A stretch of 28,646 nt of DNA. It comes from an uncultured Dorea sp. (GTDB taxonomy: Bacteria > Bacillota > Clostridia > Lachnospirales > Lachnospiraceae). The notes under the pieces were generated by a model, which saw only the letters and a list, made by a program, of their open reading frames with translations, was not told the DNA's origin and searched no databases. The stretch's first letter is position 1, and each line of letters begins with the position of its first letter. Both the position numbers and the translations under genes were made by a program. Positions 22,233 through 28,646 of the stretch are shown here, in pieces. The stretch covers positions 1 to 28,646 of the forward strand of contig CAKRAT010000028.1 in the NCBI GenBank assembly GCA_934295165.1, written 5' to 3'.

Positions 22233-23146
22233 CCTTCCAGCTCTTTTTTTATCATCTTCTGTCTTACATCATCATAGCCCATCAGATGTAATTCTTCTTC
22301 AAACTGGAATAATTTTGCCTTCGCCGCCTCCTCTTTTATTACTGCTACATGTACTTCTGTACACATTCTCAAAAGTTCGTATACACCACGGATTCCTTCG
22401 TCAATATCAATTATCAGCACTTCGTATATACTCTGATCTGCGACCTGCTCCACAAAGTCTGTCCACTCATCAATTTCTACTGCCTTCAGATCTTCCGACA
22501 TCCGCATAGGCAGAAGACAATCAAGCTGTCCCATATGTTTTACCATACCCGCAAGAGCTGCTCTTAAGCGCTTCTTTTCTTGTCTGGAATAATAAAGTGC
22601 ATCCGCTATCGTCTGTCCTGTCTCCGGAAAATGCCCCCCAATGCCTCCGTATATTTCAAGATTCAAATACAATACATTGTACGTCCTTGCCAGTTCTTTT
22701 CCCAGACTTAATGCATAGCTGGTCTTTTTACTTCTATGCACCGGGGAAAATATTCCTATGATCCGAACCTTCTGTTTCTTCGCTGTCCTTAGAAAAAATC
22801 TTTCCGATTCTCCGGACTGCATACACTGTTCGATCACCGCTTCTATAATGGCTTCTCCGGACTGGTACTTGTTAATAAGTTTCTCATGCATCTCATGTGC
22901 TGCATCTTCTGACTGTGCCAGAACAAACACACTCCCGGCCTTTACTTTCTTTCTGTCTTCGATCGGGTATCCGCTTCCGATCAACAGAATATCAATCGGA
23001 GATTCCTCCTGTAAGTTTAAAGCCTGTGCAACACTGTTACACACATGTACGCCAAGCGCCAGCTTCTGCGTCTTCATAAAAAATCCCGCAAGTGCCGCTG
23101 CGTATCTTTCTTCCTGGTCGCAAATCACCAGATTTCTGCTTACCAC
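22229..23146 (-). CDS. tadZ: TadZ/CpaE-like ParA-family pilus localisation protein
   Basis: A 305-aa protein with an N-terminal receiver-like domain (1-110; starts NLVICDQEERYAAALAGFF) and a C-terminal MinD/ParA-like domain. In place of the deviant Walker A KGGxGKTS it has SPVHRSKKTS (134-143): both glycines are gone but KKTS is kept. Walker B is LIIDIDEG (244-251). TadZ proteins place the Tad machine in the cell; CpaE-like members often bind but may not hydrolyse ATP, and this loop suggests altered nucleotide handling. The start is a GTG at 23146 with AGGAGG eight bases upstream; a closer ATG two bases before it hits a stop after one codon. First gene of the pilus operon. Confidence 0.82.
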   Translation of the reverse strand: MVSRNLVICDQEERYAAALAGFFMKTQKLALGVHVCNSVAQALNLQEESPIDILLIGSGYPIEDRKKVKAGSVFVLAQSEDAAHEMHEKLINKYQSGEAIIEAVIEQCMQSGESERFFLRTAKKQKVRIIGIFSPVHRSKKTSYALSLGKELARTYNVLYLNLEIYGGIGGHFPETGQTIADALYYSRQEKKRLRAALAGMVKHMGQLDCLLPMRMSEDLKAVEIDEWTDFVEQVADQSIYEVLIIDIDEGIRGVYELLRMCTEVHVAVIKEEAAKAKLFQFEEELHLMGYDDVRQKMIKKELEG

Positions 23147-23256
23147 ATACTATCCCTCCTTCAATGCTTTTACAAAAAGTCTGAAACGTCTGCCGATACG
23201 GCATTGAATTACTTCTTGAATTTTTTGAATCTAACAATTAGAACTACAAATCAGAT

Positions 23257-23277
23257 ACAAGCTACTTCGTAACTTGT
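23257..23277 (-). other. Stem-loop at the 5' end of the pilus-operon transcript
   Basis: Minus strand: a 9-bp stem (23269-23277 with 23257-23265; one G-U pair) with a GAA triloop. It begins at the position where transcription from the promoter at 23284-23313 is expected to start. Such 5'-terminal hairpins often stabilise mRNA. Further down, ATTCAA occurs three times in the leader (about 23205-23232). Confidence 0.5.
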
Positions 23278-23283
23278 AGGCTG

Positions 23284-23313
23284 ATTATATACTGGAAGTC
23301 TGGCATTTGTCTA
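23284..23313 (-). promoter_or_regulatory. Sigma-A type promoter of the pilus operon
   Basis: Minus strand: -35 TAGACA (23308-23313), 18-base spacer, -10 TATAAT (23284-23289). It lies about 130 bases before the tadZ GTG, leaving a long leader, and follows the bofA gene. Confidence 0.6.
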
Positions 23314-23349
23314 TGCCCTTTTTGAAACTTTTTAATCTTTGTGCAATGT

Positions 23350-23559
23350 TTACATAATCTGATAAAAAGTTATGCCATAAAGCAGGGCAACCCCAGGAAA
23401 TCCAAGGGTTCCGGATGTCAAAAAAGTTATCGGATTCATGCCAACACAGGCTGAAATCCCCTGCCCGTCAAGAAATTCGTTTACAAAAAATATGATTGCC
23501 AGCCCAATTATCCCCCGAATCAAAAAATTTATAATGATTTTTGTTCCCCATTTTTTCAT
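23350..23559 (-). CDS. bofA: BofA-family membrane protein (pro-sigma-K processing inhibitor type)
   Basis: A 69-aa membrane protein with two hydrophobic segments (about 8-27 and 46-66). The stretch GMNPITFLTSGTLGFPGVAL is the conserved C-terminal mark of the BofA family. In Bacillus, BofA holds the SpoIVFB protease inactive in the mother cell until engulfment is complete. This copy is shorter than the roughly 87-aa Bacillus protein at its N-terminus. The start ATG at 23559 has only a weak AGAGA upstream; a TATAAT lies at 23591-23596 on this strand. It is separate from the operon upstream (terminator at 23649-23690) and just before the pilus promoter. No spoIVFB or sigK is in the window. Confidence 0.85.
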   Translation of the reverse strand: MKKWGTKIIINFLIRGIIGLAIIFFVNEFLDGQGISACVGMNPITFLTSGTLGFPGVALLYGITFYQIM

Positions 23560-23648
23560 ATTTTTCTCTTTATATTTCTTTATTTTTTTAATTATATGTC
23601 TACCGGTATCACTCTTATACCCTTAATATCTGACAAATAATTTCATGT

Positions 23649-23690
23649 ACAAAAACAGGTTTGAGAACTTTTACATTCCCAAACCTGTTC
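23649..23690 (-). terminator. Terminator of the GH18-to-dCMP-deaminase operon
   Basis: A 10-bp perfect stem AACAGGTTTG/CAAACCTGTT (23654-23663 with 23680-23689), 16-base loop, followed on the minus strand by five T. It lies 26 bases after the dCMP deaminase stop and before bofA. Confidence 0.8.
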
Positions 23691-23715
23691 CATAATCTCT
23701 GATATGATTTTTATT

Positions 23716-24204
23716 TTATAAAGAGATCTTAATTTCCCGTTCTGTATGGTGATATTGATGATAATTCACCCCTGCAGAATCAAACATCTTCATGGAAGCC
23801 ATCACAGACGCAGTACCTTCATACTTGTTGCTATCGTAGATAACCTCTTTGATCCCACTTTGGATAATCGCCTTTGCACATTCATTACATGGAAAAAGGG
23901 ATACATATAATTTTGCTCCTTCAAGACTTCCGCCGCGGTAATTTAAAATCGCATTCAGTTCACTGTGGACGGTATATACATACTTTGTCTCCAGCGGATC
24001 ATTCCCTTCTCTTGCCCATGGAAATACATCATCCGAGCAGCCGCTTGGAAGCCCATTATATCCCATTGACAAAATCTTGTTATCCTGACTGACAATACAA
24101 CATCCTACCTGTGTATTTGGATCTTTGGAACGCATTCCAGAAAGTTTTGCAACTCCCATAAAATATTCATCCCAGCTGATATAATCCGTTCTTTTATCTC
24201 CCAT
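23716..24204 (-). CDS. dCMP deaminase (ComEB family)
   Basis: Zinc enzyme converting dCMP to dUMP for dTMP synthesis. The 162-aa protein shows the cytidine-deaminase-fold zinc site: HSE (H80, catalytic E82) and PCNEC (P105, C106, C109), with the family's NTQVGCCIVSQDNKILSMGYNG start region (in parts, about 30-51). Length is normal. The gene lies 17 bases downstream of upp, a neighbourhood known from other Firmicutes, and is the last of its operon. The ribosome binding site before ATG 24204 is weak (GGGGTG), so coupling to upp may matter. In some organisms the homologue is called comEB, though a competence role was not upheld. Confidence 0.93.
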   Translation of the reverse strand: MGDKRTDYISWDEYFMGVAKLSGMRSKDPNTQVGCCIVSQDNKILSMGYNGLPSGCSDDVFPWAREGNDPLETKYVYTVHSELNAILNYRGGSLEGAKLYVSLFPCNECAKAIIQSGIKEVIYDSNKYEGTASVMASMKMFDSAGVNYHQYHHTEREIKISL

Positions 24205-24221
24205 AAGTTGACACCCCGCTG

Positions 24222-24851
24222 CTATTTTGTTCCGAAAATACGGTCTCCTGCATCTCCCAGACCCGGAACAATATATTTATGTTCATTCAGATGATCATCC
24301 AGGGCACCGATATAGATATCTACATCCGGGTGTTCTTCCTGGAGACGTTTTACACCTTCCGGTGCTGCAATAATACACATAAAGCGCATATGTTTTACAC
24401 CTTTGTCTTTCAGCATCTGAAGTGCTGCCGCACAGGATCCGCCTGTTGCAAGCATTGGATCTACAACAAATACTTCTCTTTCATCACAGTCTGACGGAAG
24501 TTTGCAATAATATTCTACTGGTTCGTATGTGTCCGGATCTCTGTAGAGACCAATGTGGCCAATCTTTGCAGACGGAATCATATTCAGCATTCCGTCAACC
24601 ATTCCGAGTCCTGCCCTTAAGATTGGCACTACAGCGAGCTTTTTGCCGCTTAATTCCTTTCCTACCATCTCGCAGATTGGTGTCTTTATCTTGACATCTT
24701 CCAGTTTCAGATCTCTTGTCGATTCATAACACATTAATGATGCGATCTCCCCAACGATCTCCCTGAATTCTTTCGATCCTACCTCTTCGTTTCTGATGTA
24801 GTTGATTTTGTGCTGAATCAACGGGTGATCCATAACCTGTACTTTTGACAT
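24222..24851 (-). CDS. upp: Uracil phosphoribosyltransferase
   Basis: Salvage enzyme making UMP from uracil and PRPP. The 209-aa product matches family length and motifs: [19 protein letters not shown] at the start, [14 protein letters not shown] (76-89), the PRPP-binding [16 protein letters not shown] (129-144) and the C-terminal uracil-binding [16 protein letters not shown]. The start ATG at 24851 is preceded by AAGGAGGAG. It lies 27 bases after the sua5-type gene and 17 bases before the dCMP deaminase gene; together these two supply pyrimidine nucleotides. Confidence 0.97.
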   Translation of the reverse strand: MSKVQVMDHPLIQHKINYIRNEEVGSKEFREIVGEIASLMCYESTRDLKLEDVKIKTPICEMVGKELSGKKLAVVPILRAGLGMVDGMLNMIPSAKIGHIGLYRDPDTYEPVEYYCKLPSDCDEREVFVVDPMLATGGSCAAALQMLKDKGVKHMRFMCIIAAPEGVKRLQEEHPDVDIYIGALDDHLNEHKYIVPGLGDAGDRIFGTK

Positions 24852-24878
24852 GTTTCTCCTCCTTGTTGTGAAATGATT

Positions 24879-25940
24879 TTATACCAATTTTTCTATATGA
24901 TGTCCTGCAGCTTTCAGAAGGCGGTTCATAATTGCACTTCCGATTCCTGCAGTATCAAACGACTCGCTGTAGATATAATCTACCTGGTCATCATCAAACT
25001 CTCTTAAAATCCTGAACAGATTCGCAGCAATGGTTGTTTCGTCCTCTCTGGTTCCGATGCATTTTACATCTCCGGATCTATATTCTGCTACTGTCTCTTC
25101 TGTTCCGATAATGCCGACCTTATAGCCTGCGTCAGACTTTTCTTTGGCACGTTTATTGATCTCTGCCGTCACTTTTTCCAACGGTCCCTCTATAATGGTC
25201 AGATCTGCTTTTGGAGCATAATGACGGTACTTCATTCCCGGTGCTTTCGGTACCTGTTTGCTGTCCGGCTTAATCAGTGTCCTGTCAATTGTGACTTTCC
25301 CGATTACTTCTTCAAACATCTCTTTCGTGATTGCTCCCGGTCTTAAGATCATCGGCGGTTCCACCGTCACGTCCAAAATCGTAGATTCCACTCCGATCTG
25401 CACTGCGCCGCCATCTACGATCATATCTACCCTTCCGGTAAGATCCTCCGCTACATGCTGTGCAGTCGTCGGACTTGGCCGTCCGGAAGTATTCGCACTT
25501 GGTGCCGCAATGTATCCGCCGCCCGCATCGATCACTTCTCTTGCAATCTCATCTACCGGCATTCTGACAGCAACCGTATCCAGTCCTCCGGTCGTTCCGT
25601 ACGGTACAATATCACTTTTATTAAATATCATCGTAAGCGGTCCCGGCCAGTATTTTTCAGCAACTTTTACTGCTTTTTTCGGAATCTCGGAAACAATCTT
25701 TTCCAGCGCATTCATATTCGTAATATGGATGATCAAAGGGTTATCAGACGGTCTTCCTTTTGCAGCATATATCTTCTTCGCCGCATCTTCATTCAATGCA
25801 TCTGCTCCCAGACCGTATACAGTCTCTGTGGGAAATGCAACCAGACCTCCTTCTTTTAAGATCCGTCCTGCTTCTCTTATAATATCTGTATTATTTTGAT
25901 TTTTATCTATTTTTTTTATTATTGTTTTCATGATTTTCAT
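24879..25940 (-). CDS. tsaC: Threonylcarbamoyl-AMP synthase, full-length Sua5 type
   Basis: Makes threonylcarbamoyl-AMP from threonine, bicarbonate and ATP for the t6A37 modification of ANN-decoding tRNAs. The 353-aa protein has the YrdC domain (GGLVAFPTETVYGLGADA, KGRPSDNPLIIHI, PSANTSGRPSPT) followed by the linker KAPGMKYRHYAPKA and a C-terminal Sua5 domain, so it is the longer Sua5/YwlC form. I use the ATG at 25940 (GAG nine bases upstream); an in-frame ATG nine codons earlier would overlap cwlD by 16 bases. A gap of 11 bases separates it from cwlD. The Sua5-upp-dCMP deaminase proximity is known from other Firmicutes. Confidence 0.93.
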   Translation of the reverse strand: MKIMKTIIKKIDKNQNNTDIIREAGRILKEGGLVAFPTETVYGLGADALNEDAAKKIYAAKGRPSDNPLIIHITNMNALEKIVSEIPKKAVKVAEKYWPGPLTMIFNKSDIVPYGTTGGLDTVAVRMPVDEIAREVIDAGGGYIAAPSANTSGRPSPTTAQHVAEDLTGRVDMIVDGGAVQIGVESTILDVTVEPPMILRPGAITKEMFEEVIGKVTIDRTLIKPDSKQVPKAPGMKYRHYAPKADLTIIEGPLEKVTAEINKRAKEKSDAGYKVGIIGTEETVAEYRSGDVKCIGTREDETTIAANLFRILREFDDDQVDYIYSESFDTAGIGSAIMNRLLKAAGHHIEKLV

Positions 25941-25951
25941 TATACTACACT

Positions 25952-26632
25952 CTAGTTTTCCACACAAGCAATGATTCCTTCTACAATTGCATCTGCCAGC
26001 TTTTTCTGATACTCCGGATCGATTAGTTTTTCCGCTTCCTCCGGATTACTTAAGAATCCACATTCCACAATAATCGTCGGCACCTCCGTCCGTTTGAGAA
26101 GGTAATATGTATCATTAGCCTTTGCCTGTCTTGTATTCTCTTCATCTACTTCCAGCAACGCTTTCTGCATTACTTCAGCCATCCGTTTTCCCTCTTCTGA
26201 ATGGGAATAATAGAAAACCTGTGCACCATGGATTTCTTCATCCTGATAGCTGTTCTGGTGAATACTGACCGCCGCCTGCGGCATTGTTTTATTAATCAGT
26301 TCTACCCTTGCTTTCATGTCATGAATCTTCCTATTTCCCGCTTTCGGGTTTCCGAGCATAATATCCTTTTCTCTTGTCATTACCACCTGCCATCCCTTTT
26401 TTTCCAGTCTTTTTTTAATCTTTTTGGAAATATTGAGATTCACCTCTTTTTCTTTTGCCTGATTTACACCAATTTTTCCCGGATCATCTCCACCGTGTCC
26501 ACTGTCCAGAACAAGCACCCTGCTCTTTGCCGTAACATTCCCACTTGATACCATTTTCTGCAGATTTTTACTCAACATAACAAGTGCCGCCAGAAAAATA
26601 ATGACTATCACCAGTTCTATTTTTTTCCGCAA
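25952..26632 (-). CDS. cwlD: N-acetylmuramoyl-L-alanine amidase, CwlD-like
   Basis: Zinc amidase (Amidase_3) that removes peptide side chains from muramic acid; CwlD acts in making cortex muramic-delta-lactam during sporulation. One N-terminal membrane helix (about 5-22), then VLVLDSGHGGDDPG (zinc His), the KEKEVNLNI Glu, SIHQNS (second zinc His) and IVECGFLSNPEEAEKL with the catalytic Glu. I take the start as TTG at 26632, because AGGAGG lies exactly nine bases upstream (26642-26647); the longer frame from ATG 26656 has that site inside its coding part and adds eight residues. The Shine-Dalgarno is in the 3' arm of a hairpin. No GerD partner is seen; assignment to CwlD is by size and domain layout. 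Confidence 0.88.
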   Translation of the reverse strand: MRKKIELVIVIIFLAALVMLSKNLQKMVSSGNVTAKSRVLVLDSGHGGDDPGKIGVNQAKEKEVNLNISKKIKKRLEKKGWQVVMTREKDIMLGNPKAGNRKIHDMKARVELINKTMPQAAVSIHQNSYQDEEIHGAQVFYYSHSEEGKRMAEVMQKALLEVDEENTRQAKANDTYYLLKRTEVPTIIVECGFLSNPEEAEKLIDPEYQKKLADAIVEGIIACVEN

Positions 26633-26641
26633 ATAAAAATA

Positions 26642-26682
26642 CCTCCTGCAATCCATATATTCTACTATATGACTGCAAGAGG
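26642..26682 (-). promoter_or_regulatory. Hairpin enclosing the cwlD ribosome binding site
   Basis: On the minus strand 12 pairs (26671-26682 with 26642-26653), then five more after a bulge, with a six-base loop. The 3' arm ends exactly in AGGAGG, the cwlD ribosome binding site, and is followed by TATTTTTATTTG, which is T-rich. It can therefore be read as a weak terminator after the GH18-type gene or as a structure masking cwlD translation. Confidence 0.6.
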
Positions 26683-26707
26683 CATTTTATCTGCTATTTA
26701 GTTTTCA

Positions 26708-28588
26708 TTAATTGACATATTTCTGGATTAGATTCCAGATATCTGAACTTTCCTGTCCCAGAGACCACTCAGCTGTACCTGCAAGCTTATATTTTTGCAT
26801 GAGCTTGAGCTTTGGTTCGATGGATTTGGCATCTTCCAGCCATATCTCATATTTGGATCCGTCTGCTTCCCATGTCGCATAATTCTGTTCAACTGTCCTG
26901 TCCCAGGTTGTCTCTACACCTGCCTGTGTAACTAATGCCTGCGCATTGTCCATTCCATATGCTTCACTTTCTACATTTACCGTATACTTTTCTGCATCCG
27001 TTCCTTTTTCACTATTCAACTCTTCTTCCGTCTTTGGTGTTTCTTTCCATAGACGCGTAAAGAATGGTATTCCACTGATCACCTTCTTGGCAGGAACCTC
27101 TTTTAATGTCTCTGTAATACCTTCTTTGACATAGTTGTACGAAGATACCGGACCCGCCTCAGGCGAACCTGCATAATACTCGTCATAGCCCATGATTACT
27201 ACATAATCTGCCACAATTCCCTGCTCCTTACGGTCATACTGCGTATTAAAACTCTTCGGAACATAATTATCCACGGATAAAACCAGACCATTCTGTCTGC
27301 ATTTTACCGATAATTCACGGATAAATTCAATATAATGTTCTCCACACTTGTCGGAAATCTTTTCAAAATCCACATTAATACCATCTACTCCGACACGAAG
27401 TGCTTCTGCGATCAACTGGGTGATTAATGTTTCTCGTCTGGATGTGTAACTCAGCAATTCATAAGATTCCTGTTCTGAACTGATTCCTCCATCAAAATCT
27501 CTAACCGTCATCCACACTTCAATATTCTGCTGGTGTGCATAACTTACATAATCCGATGAAGCGATAGAACTGATATTGCCACTTGTATCTGCTATATGAA
27601 TCCACGTAGGTGCCAGTGTTGTAAGACCTTTTGTCTGAACAATCTTCTGTGCCACCGCATTATTGGCATCCTGATTTGTTACATTGTGCCATGCCATATT
27701 AATCGTATAGTCTTTTGTAATACTCGTATAATTCTGCTCTTCAAACTTTCTGGTAATGTTCTTCTTTTCTTCATTCTTCAGAGCATTATTTTTCACATAT
27801 CCGATCACACCATCTGCTGTGAGGACTTTTTTCCAGTTCTGTTCACTCTCAATAACTGTTACTTCGTCTTTTTTCTTAAGTTCTGCCAGTACCGGGCTCT
27901 TTACTCCACCCTGATAACGCACCTGTGTATTCTTTCTCACAGTTGCCACATCCGTTTTTCCCCATTTGGTTCTGATCATAACATGATCCGGATTGTTTGA
28001 CACTTCATAATCAATATTTGTATACTGCTGAACAAAATCTAATGCAATATATGCTGTGTTTCCTTCTGTTTTTAAAATAACGTAATCTTCGCTTTTTTTC
28101 TCTCTGAATACAGAATAATCCTTGCTGCCAACATCTACCGATATCATATCTTTTGGAAGCATATAAAGCAGGACATTCTCATTTGAATCCCAATAAAATC
28201 TGCTGTTGATATAATCTCTGACTATGTCATAAGCAATATAAACTTTTCCATCCGCAATTTTACCATTTGCTTCTACAATCTTATTATCAACGGTGATACC
28301 AACTTGTCCTTCTTTTTCTATTCCATAATATTTCTTCATATCATATTGTTCTTTTGATGGACTGTAACGTCTCCACAAAATGATTCCTGCTATTGCTACA
28401 ATTATAAATATGATCAACAGGACTAGCTGTATCATGCGCTGTCTTTTTCTTTTCCGCCGCATACGCGCACGGTCTGCCGGAGTTCTTGGCCGTCTTGACA
28501 GATTGCTTCCCGACGGTCTTCTTCCCTGATTATCTCCATATGATCTACGGTTTCCATATGTGCGGCTGTTTCTTCCTCTGTCTTCCAT
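26708..28588 (-). CDS. Membrane-anchored GH18-type wall hydrolase with SH3 domain
   Basis: A 626-aa protein; the start ATG at 28588 has AGGAGG six bases upstream, so an in-frame ATG 15 codons earlier is rejected. A very basic N-terminus (Arg-rich, about 1-50) precedes one membrane helix (about 54-73). Outside the cell follow a copper-amine-oxidase-like N-terminal domain (about 95-210, repeated YIAYDIVRDYIN / YIALDFVQQY pattern), a bacterial SH3 domain (about 212-270) and a glycoside hydrolase 18 domain (297-626) with VDGINVDFEKI, whose Glu409 is the expected acid. The layout resembles YaaH/YvbX-like wall or spore hydrolases. First gene of the operon, with a promoter directly upstream. Confidence 0.88.
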   Translation of the reverse strand: MEDRGRNSRTYGNRRSYGDNQGRRPSGSNLSRRPRTPADRARMRRKRKRQRMIQLVLLIIFIIVAIAGIILWRRYSPSKEQYDMKKYYGIEKEGQVGITVDNKIVEANGKIADGKVYIAYDIVRDYINSRFYWDSNENVLLYMLPKDMISVDVGSKDYSVFREKKSEDYVILKTEGNTAYIALDFVQQYTNIDYEVSNNPDHVMIRTKWGKTDVATVRKNTQVRYQGGVKSPVLAELKKKDEVTVIESEQNWKKVLTADGVIGYVKNNALKNEEKKNITRKFEEQNYTSITKDYTINMAWHNVTNQDANNAVAQKIVQTKGLTTLAPTWIHIADTSGNISSIASSDYVSYAHQQNIEVWMTVRDFDGGISSEQESYELLSYTSRRETLITQLIAEALRVGVDGINVDFEKISDKCGEHYIEFIRELSVKCRQNGLVLSVDNYVPKSFNTQYDRKEQGIVADYVVIMGYDEYYAGSPEAGPVSSYNYVKEGITETLKEVPAKKVISGIPFFTRLWKETPKTEEELNSEKGTDAEKYTVNVESEAYGMDNAQALVTQAGVETTWDRTVEQNYATWEADGSKYEIWLEDAKSIEPKLKLMQKYKLAGTAEWSLGQESSDIWNLIQKYVN

Positions 28589-28609
28589 GCTGCACCTCCT
28601 ACAGGTCAC

Positions 28610-28638
28610 ATTATAACAAAACGTAAGATACACGTCAT
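28610..28638 (-). promoter_or_regulatory. Sigma-A type promoter of the GH18-cwlD-tsaC-upp operon
   Basis: Minus strand: -35 ATGACG (28633-28638, four of six), 17-base spacer and perfect -10 TATAAT (28610-28615) with an upstream TG (extended -10). Transcription would start close to 28603, leaving a leader of about 15 bases that contains the AGGAGG of the GH18-type gene. Confidence 0.7.
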
Positions 28639-28646
28639 TATATTTC

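Noticed and set aside
23290..23330. Plus-strand GGCAT/ATGCC hairpin followed by T-rich sequence as a terminator
   Set aside because: Only five pairs, on the strand with no gene to end, and it overlaps the pilus promoter -35 region.
1..28646. CRISPR arrays, tRNA/rRNA genes, transposases, prophage
   Set aside because: Looked for regularly spaced repeats, cloverleaf-like T-loop sequences and hallmark proteins on both strands; none was found.

Overview
This 28.6 kb window looks like chromosome of an anaerobic, spore-forming Firmicute close to Lachnospiraceae. The basis is moderate G+C, AGGAGG-type ribosome binding sites, sporulation genes (bofA, cwlD) and family-typical proteins (TSCPD, DUF6382, DUF5702, DUF6147 types). 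No database was searched, so the family-level call is inference. Most genes lie on the minus strand.

Region by region. 1-746: a broken-off sugar ABC ATPase (UgpC/MsmK type). 908-6621: a minus-strand information-processing operon in the order decarboxylase, guanylate-kinase-like, holB, ricT, trmN6-like, rsmI, ended by a strong terminator. This is the Bacillus yaaO-tmk-holB-ricT-yabB-rsmI order, with a guanylate-kinase-fold protein in the tmk slot. 6653-9012: an unrecognised membrane protein, mtnN, and a divergent TSCPD gene. 9096-10961: two AT-rich patches around a small secreted DUF6147-like protein and a membrane-anchored protein with a sharp composition break. 11112-14717: murG, an ECF-like sigma factor, a HIT protein, a soluble histidine kinase, and a rhomboid protease overlapping the kinase tail to tail.

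14898-23146 is the most distinctive part: a complete Gram-positive Tad/Flp-type pilus operon on the minus strand. Its order is tadZ, tadA, tadB, tadC, flp (58 aa), a DUF5702/TadG-like protein, a TadE-like pseudopilin with two Cys/His modules, a prepilin peptidase, a second TadE-like pseudopilin and a DUF6382 protein. A promoter and a stem-loop lie at its 5' end. A 28-bp inverted repeat flanks the start of the Cys/His pseudopilin gene. The DUF5702 gene has no ordinary start codon.

23350-28588: bofA, then a housekeeping/envelope operon (GH18-type wall hydrolase, cwlD, sua5-type tsaC, upp, dCMP deaminase) between a good promoter at 28610-28638 and a terminator at 23649-23690.

The strongest leads are the pseudopilin carrying duplicated YH...C...PCxxC-like modules, the long inverted repeat at its start, the startless DUF5702 gene, a predicted leaderless transcript for the decarboxylase, and the cwlD ribosome binding site buried in a hairpin. 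No tRNA, rRNA, CRISPR array, transposase or prophage gene was seen.
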